From: Isoetes taiwanensis
Lineage: Eukaryota; Streptophyta; Lycopodiopsida; Isoetales; Isoetaceae
Assembly (NCBI GenBank): GCA_021234155.1
Contig: JAJEKV010000033.1
Span: 5,880,635-5,944,634, forward strand
Length of the DNA: 64,000 bases
Reading direction: 5' to 3'
The notes under the pieces: generated by a model
Seen by the model: the letters and a program-made list of their open reading frames with translations, nothing else
The model's database searches: none
What the model was told of the DNA's origin: nothing
Part shown: positions 12,001 to 22,950 of the stretch, in pieces
How the letters are laid out: the number at the start of each line of letters is the position of its first letter
How positions within the stretch are numbered: the stretch's first letter is position 1
Translations under genes and position numbers: made by a program

Positions 12001-12335
12001 CATGTGAAATGCTTGTTTCCACTTCCTCTGCTTTTTCCTGTAACCTTTTCGATATGTGAATATGCCTCCTTTCATAACTTGTTCTCTTTCTTTGGCATTT
12101 TAAAATCAAAGGAGGAGGATCATATGCAAAAGAAATAAACACATAGAAGTTTGCAATTCAAAAGGAAGGAAAAGAGCAATTCTATTCATTTAAAAGTCAA
12201 AGGGAACAAAGTTTTGCAAGGCGCAGATGCAGATGGAAAAATTTCATGCCACGTGTCGATGCTGCAGATGCGTGGCTAACACATCTTATAATAAGATGTA
12301 GGTGTCTGTCGATGCGTGCAAGGATGCTGCAAGGG
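9065..12335 (-). mobile_element. Degenerate hAT DNA transposon
   Basis: Defined by a minus-strand hAT transposase gene (about 9372-12075) flanked by subterminal clusters of the pentamer GATGC/GCATC at 9090-9164 (about 8 copies) and 12226-12327 (about 5 copies). Subterminal repeats of this kind are typical hAT transposase-binding regions. The left end probably begins with CAGTG at 9065, where the 1.1-kb repeat is broken. The right terminal inverted repeat and the target duplication were not found. Confidence 0.6.
9372..12075 (-). pseudogene. hAT-family transposase, intron-containing and broken
   Basis: Read on the minus strand: a BED zinc finger at about 12045-11890 (HFTCKYC, then VHLAG); a DUF659-like region at about 11860-10965 (VITDNGSNCVAMGKLL, WTLCASHSLNLLLKD); middle exon 10891-10637; exon 10448-10167 (LQKLALGVLSQ); exon 10042-9894 (IHTKRRNKLKT, then LRALRKYKMLKEP); and an acidic, RG-rich C-terminal exon, 9788-9372. 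GT-AG signals are visible at the last three junctions. In the conserved ERNW motif the Trp position is a TGA stop (10023-10025), and other frame breaks occur upstream. The catalytic core is therefore not expressible as one protein. Identification as hAT is confident from the family motifs. Confidence 0.85.
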
Positions 12336-12486
12336 GGTCTCCGAAAAGCCCCTTATATACGCCTTAGAAATCTTCCAAAATCCCCCATTTCAGCGACATA
12401 TTGAACCAGAGTCACCTAAAAAAAACCCCCTAGGTAAGAGTATATGTAAGATTCAAGCTCAAAATAAACCCTTTTGGGTCGCTCAC

Positions 12487-12786
12487 CTATATTGTATGGC
12501 TATAAATATGTGAAACCCCCTTATCTAGCAATGGAGCAAACCAACTTAGAGCTAGTCCTGTGAGAAGAGAACTGACCAATCCAACTTGTTCCTGATCCAT
12601 GGGATATCTATGAAGATGGAGGCGAATTACAAGCCAGATCTGATTCAAAAAAACCACGAGGCTTGGATCAAGTGTCGTCAAACTTCTCGAGCAAGCTAAT
12701 TTTAGATCTGATGGCCTCAATCCCGAGTTAGAAGCAGCTTCATACGAAGCAATCTGCTCTCTTAGCTCCTTATTGTCTAATTGCAT
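12487..12786 (-). pseudogene. Ty3/gypsy gag fragment (element B)
   Basis: A minus-strand 99-residue frame with a gag capsid signature: hydrophobic residues followed by LVSSLLTGLALSWFAPLL, the pattern of plant Ty3/gypsy gag (LL-x-G-x-A-x-x-WF). It starts just inside the LTR-like repeat at 12934-13339, as expected for the 5' end of gypsy element B, and is cut off on the other side by the hAT region. Confidence 0.65.
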
Positions 12787-12933
12787 ATTTGAACAAGCTG
12801 CTGGACTTGCTGTAATAAGGATGAAATCTTCTCTATAGAGATGAAACCACCATTAGGATCAGAGCAGGCAAGAATTGGTGGTAAGGGATTTCAGTTCAAA
12901 CTATCATGAACTTACTCAAAAACAAGGAAAATA

Positions 12934-13339
12934 CATGGAAAATACGCAAGAAATATGCCAAGATCGATAAAAAATCTAATATATGATGAAGAGTCAAGAA
13001 CACAATGGTCTGAAGGCAAGCAAGAACATGACATAGATGCCTAGAAGGCTCAAGACTGGCGTTGAACTGAAATAGTTTAAGAGGATTGAGGCTCCTCCTT
13101 ATAGATCTAAACTAATTGTCCAGATCGCGCCCCAATGGATGTGATCTTGCCAAGTGTCGCACATGCACGTAGGTTCTCCTGGAAGCTGCTGCAAATATGT
13201 AGATGATGCAAGAGAATATCGACAAGGATAGCATGTAGTTCAACTAACAAAGGTATATAGCTTGCAACTAGAAAGTTACAAGTTTAAGCCTGCATTGTGC
13301 AACTACCTTTTGCATCTGTGTGGCGTCCATATTTATACA
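12934..13339 (-). repeat. LTR-like direct repeat, copy 2
   Basis: Partner of 7557-7968, same orientation, about 406 bp. On the minus strand it starts TGTATAAATATGG and contains GATCTATAAGGAGG as a possible promoter. The gag fragment follows downstream on the same strand, which makes this the probable 5' LTR of gypsy element B. Confidence 0.6.
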
Positions 13340-13399
13340 TTATGCAGACATGCCTTCATCTTTGCCTGCTGGATTTGCTCCTCCTCCAAAGCTTGGATC

Positions 13400-13910
13400 T
13401 GTATCAAAATATCACGATCATGAACATCTAGAAGACGTCACTGTCAAGAATGCAGCAGGTCCTGATACAAGGTATCCGATAAAGCACGAACTGCTGCTGC
13501 AGACTCTCGGCCCCACTGTTTGGCAAAACCTTTGACTGCCGCAATTGCATCCACTATGCCAGTCATGCCTCGATGTCAACTGAAGGTCAATTGTCCAAGT
13601 ATTCTTGCAGCCTTCCTGAAAGTCAGCATCCTTTAAGAACTTTACATTCAAGCGAAAATACATTCGTCCAGGACGTCGCTGCTGCAGAGGCTCGTCTGAA
13701 AGGAATTGGGGATGGTGGTCTGAAACTGAGTCAGCAGCACTTCTCTCATTGCCCATTGTTTCCCTCGTCCAAGATGCCCCTGTCCAAGATATTTTTCTCT
13801 TCATCGAATCTCTTGTCCGGCATCACTACCGGATCGTTTCTCAGCCTCGTCGTCTCAGCCTTCTTCTTGGCGCGTTTTCCCTTAATCATTCTCTAGAATA
13901 TTTTTGATAT
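13400..13910 (-). pseudogene. L1-type LINE ORF2 fragment (endonuclease end)
   Basis: The minus strand encodes DSVSDHHPQFL followed by a basic stretch and, in another frame, AVKGFAKQWGRES. This matches the end of the endonuclease (S-x-SDH-x-PQFL) and the linker before RT in the complete LINE at 14.7-20.0 kb. No RT follows, so it is a short, shifted remnant. A 25-base piece around ATGGGCAATGAGAGAAGTG recurs near 24735. Confidence 0.55.
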
Positions 13911-14229
13911 CATTAGATTTGTGCACTTTTAGCTCTGATTTGCTCGTTCTTTGTTCTCTCTGGGGATTATTGTCTTTCTATGCTCTCTGTCTGGATCTCA
14001 CTGCCTATCTTGCTCTCACTCCTTGCATGCGCTCATCTCGTCTATTGCTTGTACTCATCTCTCCTCTAGCACTAGCATGCACGATTCTTGTGGGTTGCAT
14101 ATGCAGGTTCAGGTACTGTGTGCATGTTCTTGTAGGCTGCATTTGCATGCTTTGAACCTGTCAAACTTAGTCGCCAGATTCCGTTCATTTCGTTCTGTTG
14201 GTCTGACCCATTCATTTCCGCCCACTTTA
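13911..14229. other. Non-coding, no gene recognised
   Basis: CT-rich sequence with no recognisable gene, leading into the GC-rich repeat patch. Confidence 0.45.
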
Positions 14230-14665
14230 TTGGCTCCCGAAACTAACTTGTCAGGCCAAGCGGGTTCGCCTGGAATTCGCCCAGGCGAACCCATCGGATT
14301 CGCCCAGGCGAACCCTAAAGGGCGATGGCGGGGCCGGCCGCGACCCGCGGTCGCTGCTAGCAAAGCCTCTTGGGTTAAACAGGCGAACTCAAACCGATAA
14401 TGGACTTCGGGTGTGGGGTGGCGTCGAGGCGGGGGACGAGGTACCGGGTTAAGGGCGAACCCATCGGCGAAGCGGAATCGCGAATTGACAAAGCAAATGC
14501 GAGGCGGTACAAATGGTGGCGCTCTACGGGTTCGGCAGGCGAACCCACCTGCAGCCGTTGGCAGGGGCGGGACGGTCACGAGGGGTGGCCCTGCAGGCGG
14601 TACGGTGCGGTCACGAGTGGATCCGCAGATCGAGCGCCCGGGCGAACCCTCCACTCAAGCGTCTC
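14230..14665. repeat. GC-rich patch with repeated GGCGAACCC motif
   Basis: At least six copies of GGCGAAC(C/T)C plus one inverted copy (GGGTTCGCC) within about 440 bp. Some pair as TTCGCC-CAGG-CGAACCC near-palindromes. GC content is far above the surroundings. Open frames here are low-complexity and present on both strands, so no gene is called. Confidence 0.7.
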
Positions 14666-14894
14666 ATACCAAAGATTTTTTTTTTTTTTTTTTTGGAGGT
14701 AAGGTGTTTTTCTATTCATAAATATGGTTTACATAATCCTGAGTATACTATCAGTAGTATACTTTTCTAGCATAGTATCGAATACACATTCCTCATGAGA
14801 GGATTGTGAACAAAAATACAGTCTAAGACTGATATAAGTTAACTGGAAGTACTCAAAAATAAAAACAACTATCAACCAACTGTAGTCCTGTAGA

Positions 14895-15137
14895 TTACTG
14901 CTGTGCCTCAATCAAGTCCTGTAAGGTGAGATCAGAAACTCTATTTCTTCCCAAGATGTTTAGCAACAGGTCGAGTTTAGCCACCGGGTAGTTAGTAAAG
15001 TCCAACAGCAAGAGTACATGGGCTTCTCTTTTTTGCTGCCATTTATGGTAGAGATTCATGAAGAATGGCCTCAAATTGTTATGTCTCCAAGCCTCGGGTC
15101 GTTTTAGAATCTTCTTTAAGGCTGAGGCATGGATCAT
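14895..15137 (-). CDS. Small ORF downstream of LINE 1 ORF2 (possible ORF3)
   Basis: An 80-codon minus-strand frame starting 110 bp after the end of ORF2 and ending about 200 bp before the poly-A. It contains EAWRHNNLRPFF, then a Lys/Arg-rich stretch, then a Leu-rich C-terminus ending LTLQDLIEAQQ. Plant L1 elements usually have only ORF1 and ORF2. A frame of similar size, position and layout follows ORF2 of the second LINE (63776-64000). No known domain is recognised; it may be chance. Confidence 0.4.
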   Translation of the reverse strand: MIHASALKKILKRPEAWRHNNLRPFFMNLYHKWQQKREAHVLLLLDFTNYPVAKLDLLLNILGRNRVSDLTLQDLIEAQQ

Positions 15138-15246
15138 TTCTTGTTTGAGCTATATGAAGAGGTCTTCTTCTTCCACCCCATCCAGATTTGAGTCTTCATT
15201 TTCTGAGTCCTCCGCAACTCCCATTCCTCGGTCCGAAGCTCCAAAT

Positions 15247-18200
15247 CTATTCAGCCTCCTCATAGCATCTGTGTAAAATATCATCACCACAAGTTAGACT
15301 GGTTACAAAAAATTCGTGAAATCCCTGAAATCTACCCAAAGCTGTCCACTCTCTATCATAGTTTTTCCCTTTCAGTGATTTATGAGCTACAGCTGTGTTC
15401 TTAAGCTCTGTGAGAAAGGTTTGCTTGAGCCAAATCAAATTCGGATTTTTCTGTTGTATGGCCACCCTGTTTCTATGTTTCCAAACTGCCCAACATCCTA
15501 ATGACCTTGTGGTATTCAACAGTCTATTATCTGTATCTAAGAACTGAATGAGTCCTCTTTCCCCAATTGCACCTTTGTTGACCTGAGCTGTCCAACTTCA
15601 GAATTCTGTGATAAATTTACATTGGAACACATGATTTGAGGTTTCTACCTCTCCACACCCCATTGGACACAACTGTGAGGTGGCTGTATTAAATTTAGCT
15701 CTTTTCCAGTTTGTCACTAATCCTTGATGGATTATAAGCCAGCTGAAAGTTTTGATCTTGTTTGCACTATAACTTTTCCAGCCCTTCTTACAAACCTTAG
15801 CTAGATCTGCCTCAGTACAATTCCACAATCTTGCTGCTCTTGAGTCTTTGTGCTCCATAATAGCTTTATATATTTCCCTTACCAGATATGTCTCCTTTCC
15901 TTTCATGGACCACTGACAGCCACCACTAGCAAACTCATCTATATTTTTAACTTTGTCTATCACTGTGTTATAGATCTTTTTGTCTAGGTTTGACCCCTTA
16001 GTGACTCTTGCTATTTCAGCCCAAGATTTCCAACCATCTGTATCATCCCTGAGATCTCCAATCTGTCTAAGACCAGCTTGGTGCCACTGCATATACTTCT
16101 GAGGATGCTTACATGCCAGACAGTCATTACCACTATCAATCATTCCTGGATGCCAAAAGAAATTGACTTCCTTTGCCCTAGTGTCAATATAAGGGGGTCT
16201 GTAACAGAGAGATGCAAGATTCCATGCCTCAATCATTTGTCTAAGAATTTTGGAAGTATTTGAGCAGGCTGAAAATTGGAAGTATGCTGAGTCAGGTAAC
16301 TGGTGTTCAAGATTATGGCTTCCAACCGGATGTGACTTTTGTACCCAGTATCTGATCAACTTTTGAGCTGGGGAGGGTGAACTGTTGTGTATTGCCCTCC
16401 ATACCATTTTTGCAGCTAGAGCTTGTGCTTGCACATAAAGGTCCTTGCACCCTAATCCCCCTTTTTTCTTTGATTTGATCAAATCATCCCATGCCACTTT
16501 GCGTGTGCCCTGCCAAATAAATTTCCTTATTGCTGTTTCAATTTTTGCATATGAGGCTCTGTCACCTATGATAGCTGAGGAAAAATACACATGCATGCTT
16601 CCAATTACTGCATTTGCTATCTGGATTCTGTCAGCTAGTGAAAGAGAGGAAGAGTAGGCCCCCAGTTTCCTTTTGATCCTGGACACAATTGGTTCCCATA
16701 AACCTTTAAGAGAAGGGTTCAATGCTAATGGGATTCCTAGGATAACTGTAGCAGCATCCTTGTTCAGAATTTTGATACCATGTAAAGATCCTTCTGTGGA
16801 ATCTAAGATTATGGCACTCTTGCTCCTATTCAAGGTCACTCCTGATACCTTGCCAAAATTCTCCATAGCAGCTAAAAAATTAGCCAAGCTATCTCCATCC
16901 TTTTTCAGGAACACAAAGGTGTCATCTGCATACTGTATAATGGAGAAACAACCCTGTCCTTCTGGTAGTTGTAACCCTTGAATGACCCCTTTATCATGCA
17001 TATGCATAACCAATTTTGTTAGCACCTCAGCTACAATTAAGAATAAGGGGGCAAGTGGACATCCCTGTCTTACCCCTCTCCTACAAGGAAAGTGATCCGA
17101 GGGAGATCCATTGATTATCAGTGCTGAGGTTGCTGTAGTATTAAAACCAAGGACTTTCTGGTATACCAGATCCGAGAATCCTAGGTGTGTCATAGCTCTC
17201 CTCAAGAATTGCCAGCTTATTGTATCATAAGCCCTTCTGAAATCTAATTTGAGAAGCATACAATCCTGTTTTGACAACCTGTTCCAATGTAATCCTTCAG
17301 CTGCACCAATGTAGTTGTCTAGGATATATCTTTGGGGAAGAAAGGCTGACTGGCAGGGATTAATCACCTTGGTCAGGGATGGCTTCAATCTGTTGGCCAG
17401 AATCTTAGCTAACACTTTATAGGTGGTGTTAGTAAGTGAGATAAGTCTCCAGTCTCCAATATTAATAGGGCAGTTAACTTTTGGAATAAGGGAGATCTGT
17501 CCAGCATTTATTGCAGGGTGTAGATATTTGGCTTGCCATGCTCCCTGGATAAATGTTATGATGTCATCCTTCATTATTCCCCAAAACTCCAAGTAGAACT
17601 CAGGCTGAAGTCCATCAGGCCCTGGGCTCTTACCATGTGCCATGGATTGTAATGTCTCTTTGATTTCTTTTTCTGTAGGCACAATCAGCAATTCTTTGTC
17701 CTTTATTTCTGATCCTTTTGGTATCTCAGCAAAAAATTCATCAAGTATCTTATCATCTACTTCATAATTGGAGAACAACTCACAATATTCCTTATGGAAG
17801 AACTCTTTAATTTCCTTCTGTGTGGACAATGAATTTCCATTCCCATCTTTAACTTGAACAATCCCATTATTCAAAATTCTGTTTTTGGCTGTCCTAAAGA
17901 AAAAGGCAGACCCTGCATCATCCATTTCATTTATATATTTACATTTACTTCTGACTGCCAAACTCTTTGCTTCTGCTTCCTCTATTTGCTTGACTTTGAT
18001 CTCCAATTCTGCCTCCTTATCCTGCCAAATCTGATTGTCCTTATCTTGGAAGAGTTGTTTCCTAATTTCCCTCATGGCCTCGTACACCTCCTGTTTTTCT
18101 TTCCTTCTCTTCAAATTCCACTGTTTGCCCCACTCTTTAATCCAGGATTTGATCTTCTTTAAATTTTGAATAAAAGAATTCATGGATGCTGTGAGAGGAA

Positions 18201-19017
18201 TCTTTGGAAGCTGGCTGTAGAACTGTAAGAATTCCTCACATAATTGTTTATTCTGTAACAACCCTGTATTAAACTTAAAGGATGTATTGATTCCCCACTT
18301 CTGGGAGGACTCCATACTACCCAAGAATTGGGGGTAGTGGTCCGAAATGGAATTGCCCACATCACATGAGGTGCAAAGGTTATCCCAATCCTCCAAATCA
18401 TCATTGCACAAGTAGAACCTATCAAGGAGGCAATATGTCCTTTGGCTCCCCTTTCTTTTATTGCTCCATGAATACTGATGAGAGGAAGAGGGGGGGATGT
18501 AGATGAAGTTTGCCATTAGCTTGTCCCATGTCAATCTTTCTCCTTTGGTCATATTAATCTGCTTGCCCAATTTTTGATCCCATACTGGTGTGTTATTGAA
18601 ATCCCCTGCCATAAGCCAGTTTTTAATATGATGAGCTCGGATCCAGCTGTCTATTTGCCTCCACTGCTCCTCTCTCTCAGCAGGCTCAGTTGATGCATAT
18701 ACATTGATAACTCCAACTAAATTATTTCCTTTTTTCAAAATTGCTACAGTCCATCTCCCACTACAATGTTTATATTTCTCTACACAGTCAAATCCCTTCC
18801 AAACCATGCAAATCCCTCCTCTTGTTCCATCTGCTTGAGCCCAAACAGAATCTCCATTCGGGATAATCCATTTTCCAAGATTTGATGCTTCAAATTCTGG
18901 CAATCTATGCTCTTGTAACAGTACAATATCAGACTTCATCTCCTTTAAGGCAATCAAAGCCCTTTTCCTCTTTAATGGGCCTTTGATTCCTCTCAAGTTC
19001 CAAGTTGTAATCTTCAT
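15247..19017 (-). pseudogene. LINE 1 ORF2: endonuclease, reverse transcriptase, zinc knuckle
   Basis: Full-length frame of 1257 codons with a single internal stop (TGA at 15598-15600). Domains: APE-type endonuclease at the N-terminus (TTWNLRGIKG, LLQEHR, MAGDFNNT, ISDHYPQFL); RT with KSPGPDGLQPEFY, RQGCPLAP and the catalytic YADD (plus-strand 16921-16932); and a C-terminal zinc-finger region (LCPMGCGEVETSNHVFQC). The stop falls just after this finger; the frame then continues WAVWKHRNR to 15247, matching the other LINE. The ATG overlaps the ORF1 stop as ATGA. A protein stopping at 15598 would keep EN and RT, so partial activity cannot be excluded. Established role: target-primed reverse transcription. 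Confidence 0.9.
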
Positions 19018-20001
19018 TGGGCAAATAATTTCTTCCTACCTTGGCTCCTTAAGTTGAGAGCTGGGCTGTTTTCAGAAAAATGAACTATTTTGGTTCCCTT
19101 TTTCTTGGTATGAGGAGTGAAGAACTTCTCTCTATCCTCCTCTGGATCCTGGACATTTAGATTTTCTTTGATTTCAGCTAGAACAATTCTGGATGGGCTT
19201 ATTGGCCTATTGGTCATCTCCTGATCAATTTCCAGGCCATCCTCTTGATTTAGTAGAGGGTCTTCTGTTTGAAGTTGACCAGCTGGACTTGTTGGTCTAT
19301 TCCCTTTAATTCCCAGGCCAAGCTTACTTGGACTTACTGGTCTATTGCAGGGAATTCCCAGGCCACCTGGTGATACCTTGCTGCTCTCCTCCTTTCTTGA
19401 TGGGGTAAAAAACTGTTCATCTCCCATTCTATCCTCCATAGACAATAAAGAGTCTTCAGCCAGCTTACCTAGGGGGCTTAATAGCCTATTGGCATTGCTG
19501 CCAATTACTAGGCCCTTAGGTAGCATGTCTTGGCTTGTAATGTCCACCCCCTGGCCCATGGGACTTATAGGGTCAGTGGTTATCATGTTCTCTGCAGAAG
19601 AGAAATTGATCTCCTGAGTACCCTTGTCAGAATCTTTATCATCCAGATCCATTGGAGACCTTGTGAAGAACCTGTACTTTGGATTTTCTGTCTGTACAGA
19701 ATCTAAAGGTGTGTTTGGGACAACTTCTTTGTCCATATCCTCTTGTCTCTCCATTAACTCCAATAGCACATCGTAATTCTTGATTTTCATTTGGTATCTT
19801 TTCTTCACTTGAGGAGAATTGTAAATTTGTAGGGCTGACATTTATACCTCTAGAGCAATCACCTTTGATCAGTAAAGTTCCCCCAGCTGATATGTCTGAG
19901 TCAGAGGACTCAGGATACTCATTAATTGGTGGATTTGAAGGTTCTCCAAACTGCTCCATTCTTTTGCCTTCTCTACCCAGCTCTGCCTCCTCGCCCAACA
20001 T
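19014..20001 (-). pseudogene. LINE 1 ORF1 (C-terminal part, frameshifted)
   Basis: A 275-residue frame (19841-19014) plus an upstream frame (20001 to about 19800) that appears to be the same protein before a frameshift. No CCHC knuckle or DUF4283-like part is seen, so this is either a truncated or a divergent ORF1. Four copies of the motif N-R-x-x-S-P (NRLLSP, NRPVSP, NRPTSP, NRPISP) lie in acidic sequence, with a roughly 25-residue internal duplication. The C-terminus is basic (KKKGTKIV, GRKKLFAQ). The last codon overlaps the ORF2 start. Confidence 0.7.
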
Positions 20002-21172
20002 CCGGCTCAGTCACCTAATCCATCTCTAGTTTTCTGATTTCGCCCAGCATCTCGTCCAGCATCCCTGTCTCTATCTAATTTGCCTTCTCACCTATCCGGC
20101 ATTCCCTGTTCTACCGCTCTACTCCTTTTTCGTCAGCTCGGCCCAGCCTGGTTAAGGTAAGCTAAGTGTATTTCCATTGTTTAATTTTTTGGGTGGTCGC
20201 ATGTTTAATTTATCCTTGCCATAGCTTTTTATCACCACTCTGTCTTCACCTCTCTCGTTTTGCTCTGCGATTTCCATACCACAGACCTTTTCTCATATCT
20301 CTGCCAGCCTTTTTTTAGCCCCCTTTTTCCTTTCGGCCACCCATTTTTCGTTCTATGCCCTTTACTCTCCTTATATATACATTCCGTTTTGCTCCATGTT
20401 TGTTTCTTATTATTATTGCATTTGTCCTTCTTGCTATACCTATCCAATGCCTCAGTGGCTCCGCAAATTTTCTTCTCGTTCGGGTCTTTTCCCCACGGTT
20501 GCACCTCCCTAGATTCATATGGTTGATCGTCATCTTTATACCCAACATTTGAACACCTTGCACCCATCTGCATGCAATGCTCCCCAAATCACGCAATGCT
20601 CTCCAAAGCAACCGTCATGCTATTGATTGGCCTACCGAGTTTTTCGTCCACAACCTCCATCTCTTCTTGACCCTTGGCCATCAAGGTCTTATATGGAGGT
20701 TATTGTTCTGAGGCATTCATTTGAAGGACGTTTGACTTGTATACCATGTGATGGTTTTTACAACATGTGTGTGTCATTTTGTTTTACTTTCTTATCTGGC
20801 TAACCTCAATCGATTCCAACTTCTCCATTCAAACCTAGCCATCTTATCTCTTTTTATATTTGAGCCTCATTTTTGCTAGACCCGCGATGTCTTCGGCTAG
20901 CTATCACGAGCCTACTTGGTATAGTACATGTTGTTGCTCTTTGCCCTATGCCTTGTTCGTGATGTTGTTGGGACTCGTTAAGCACTAACATTTCCTCATT
21001 TTTCTATCTTAATCATGCCATCCATCCATCTATAACCATATCCATTTCTTTAACTGACATTTTATTCAGGACTATTGTTCAAGGGGATTTGTCTGAGCTT
21101 TAGTTAGGTGCCTAGCATAGTTATTTCGGCCATTATTGATGGAGATTTGCATTTGGTTATATGCTTGGCATG

Positions 21173-21276
21173 ACATGTTTCACGTCCATTTATTATTCCA
21201 ATCCTTCTATTCTATTGAACATTAACATGTTTCACGTCCATTTATTATTCCAATCCTTCTATTATAGTGAACATTT
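21173..21276. repeat. Two-copy tandem repeat, 52-bp unit
   Basis: Units 21173-21224 and 21225-21276 both start ACATGTTTCACGTCCATTTA and are nearly identical for 40 bases. Confidence 0.88.
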
Positions 21277-22461
21277 TCTGTCATCAAGCCCTTTCTGGGC
21301 CTCTCTCACTTCGTTTGTTTATTTAAACTCCTACGTTTTTCAATCCAATAGATCAATGCACCGAGTTTGTTGAAGTTCTTGTCGTATTTTAATTTTAACA
21401 AGCATCTTTATTTTTCTCCATGTATATTTTGTATCGCCTTACCATTCGTTGTCTTTTGCATTTTGTCAGCGTATAATCCAATGGCTCTTTTGGGATTAGG
21501 GTATAGTTCATTGTATTATCTCGGCACTGTCGTCTTAAACTTTTCATTGCAGTGGCAATATGGTTTCATATTCGGATGCGTATTTGATGTATTTTTTCTA
21601 CTTCCAACATGCACTTGTAAATTGTGTTGCTAGACGTATTTTCTCTTTGGATACTATGGTGTTAAGTTATCTGCAACACTTACTTCACCTTAGAGGGATA
21701 TGACCTATTTTTGCATTGGTGCTCTTGCTATTTAAGTTGCTTCAACTTAGAACGATATGACCTATTTTGCATTGATGAACTTGTAAATTGGTTCATGTCT
21801 TTTTCCCGTTTTAGACCTATTGTTTCAATGTTGTTCCTAGATAGCAACATGTTCTAACATGCACCCAAACATTGAGGATATTATACCATTTTTCATCATG
21901 GTTATTTTCTTTAAACTCCATACCATTGTTTATGTTGATCATATGATATCCTGGAAAATTTGTTAGAGGACCTTCGCATATTTCATAGTTGACGTATGCC
22001 TACGTGACCATCCACCCGGAGTTTTGGATTTTAATTCTGCGTTTGATAATTTTGCATTTGATATTTAGTTTTATTTGGATATGAAGTATATATCGTTCGA
22101 CACTACATTGAGTTTTTTTTACATGGGTTTATATTGAATTGAAAACATTCTCGTTTGGCCTTGCTAGCAGGATACCATCACATTAGCTTGTTTGTGACAG
22201 TTGCATTTCAAGCATTGGTGGACTTGCTTTCGTAATGATATGTCACTGGGTTTTCATTGTTCAGTTTGAATTCAGTTGATGGGGTATTTGGCAATTGCTT
22301 CTTATACCTTATTAAAGTATTCTATGTGTTCTCCTCTTGATCGACATCCACTTTGATGAACCATTCACGTGCCTTGCCATGTCTGTTCAGCTTTGTTGTC
22401 CTAGCTTAATCTGGTTTGACGTCTTCGAGTTTTGCCTATATTTGGTCAATATCTGGTCGAG

Positions 22462-22950
22462 CATTTCACATGACATGACTCTATCGTTTTCATCATTCTT
22501 CTTGTCTTAAGAGCTTATATTCATGGGTTCTTAACCTTCTTCTTGACTTGGTGCTCCCGTATCTGCGACCTCTACCTTGACCTCGTCCCTCGCTCTCTGA
22601 TAAGTACTATTTATATTAAGGCATCTATTCAAAGGTTTCGGCATGTTTTCAATTTTTCTTATAATGTCTCATTTCGAAACTATCGTGTCTCTTTTGTTTC
22701 ACATTTCACATTTCACATTGCTTTTCAAACACGTTGGATTGCATTTTTTTTCAGACAGTATATTTTATTTGGCAAAATTTAGTTTATGTAATATTTATTG
22801 TCGTCATTTTGTATAGTTTTAGGCTTTTCAAAAGGCAATCTTGCCTCATAATTATATACCATGTCACATTTTTCTGGTTATGGCATATTTGCGTTTGGCG
22901 CTCTATTGAGTTTTGTAACATGGGTTTTATATTGGATATATTCTTGTTTT
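22462..22950 (+). repeat. Diverged ~490-bp direct repeat, copy 1
   Basis: Aligns by eye with 23747-24240: both run from CATTTCACAT through TTCTTAACCTTC, GCGACCTCTACC, GGCAAAATTTAG and ATGGGTT to TATTGGATA. Pieces also recur near 22080-22150 and 23540-23640, so a larger decayed repeat family fills this region. Confidence 0.7.

Larger units (their letters stand above)
14676..20001 (-). mobile_element. Nearly intact L1-type LINE (LINE 1)
   Basis: A minus-strand element with ORF1, ORF2, a small downstream ORF and a poly-A tract (T run on the plus strand at 14676-14695). It lies in inverted orientation to the related LINE at 57.2-64 kb. The 3' end is sharp. The 5' end is not defined: no target-site duplication was found to the right of 20.0 kb. 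Confidence 0.85.

Noticed and set aside
14109-14721. Several overlapping Pro/Arg-rich ORFs of 100-181 codons on both strands
   Set aside because: They arise from the GC-rich GGCGAACCC repeats; no domain, no start context, and the plus-strand frames run into the poly-T of the LINE end.
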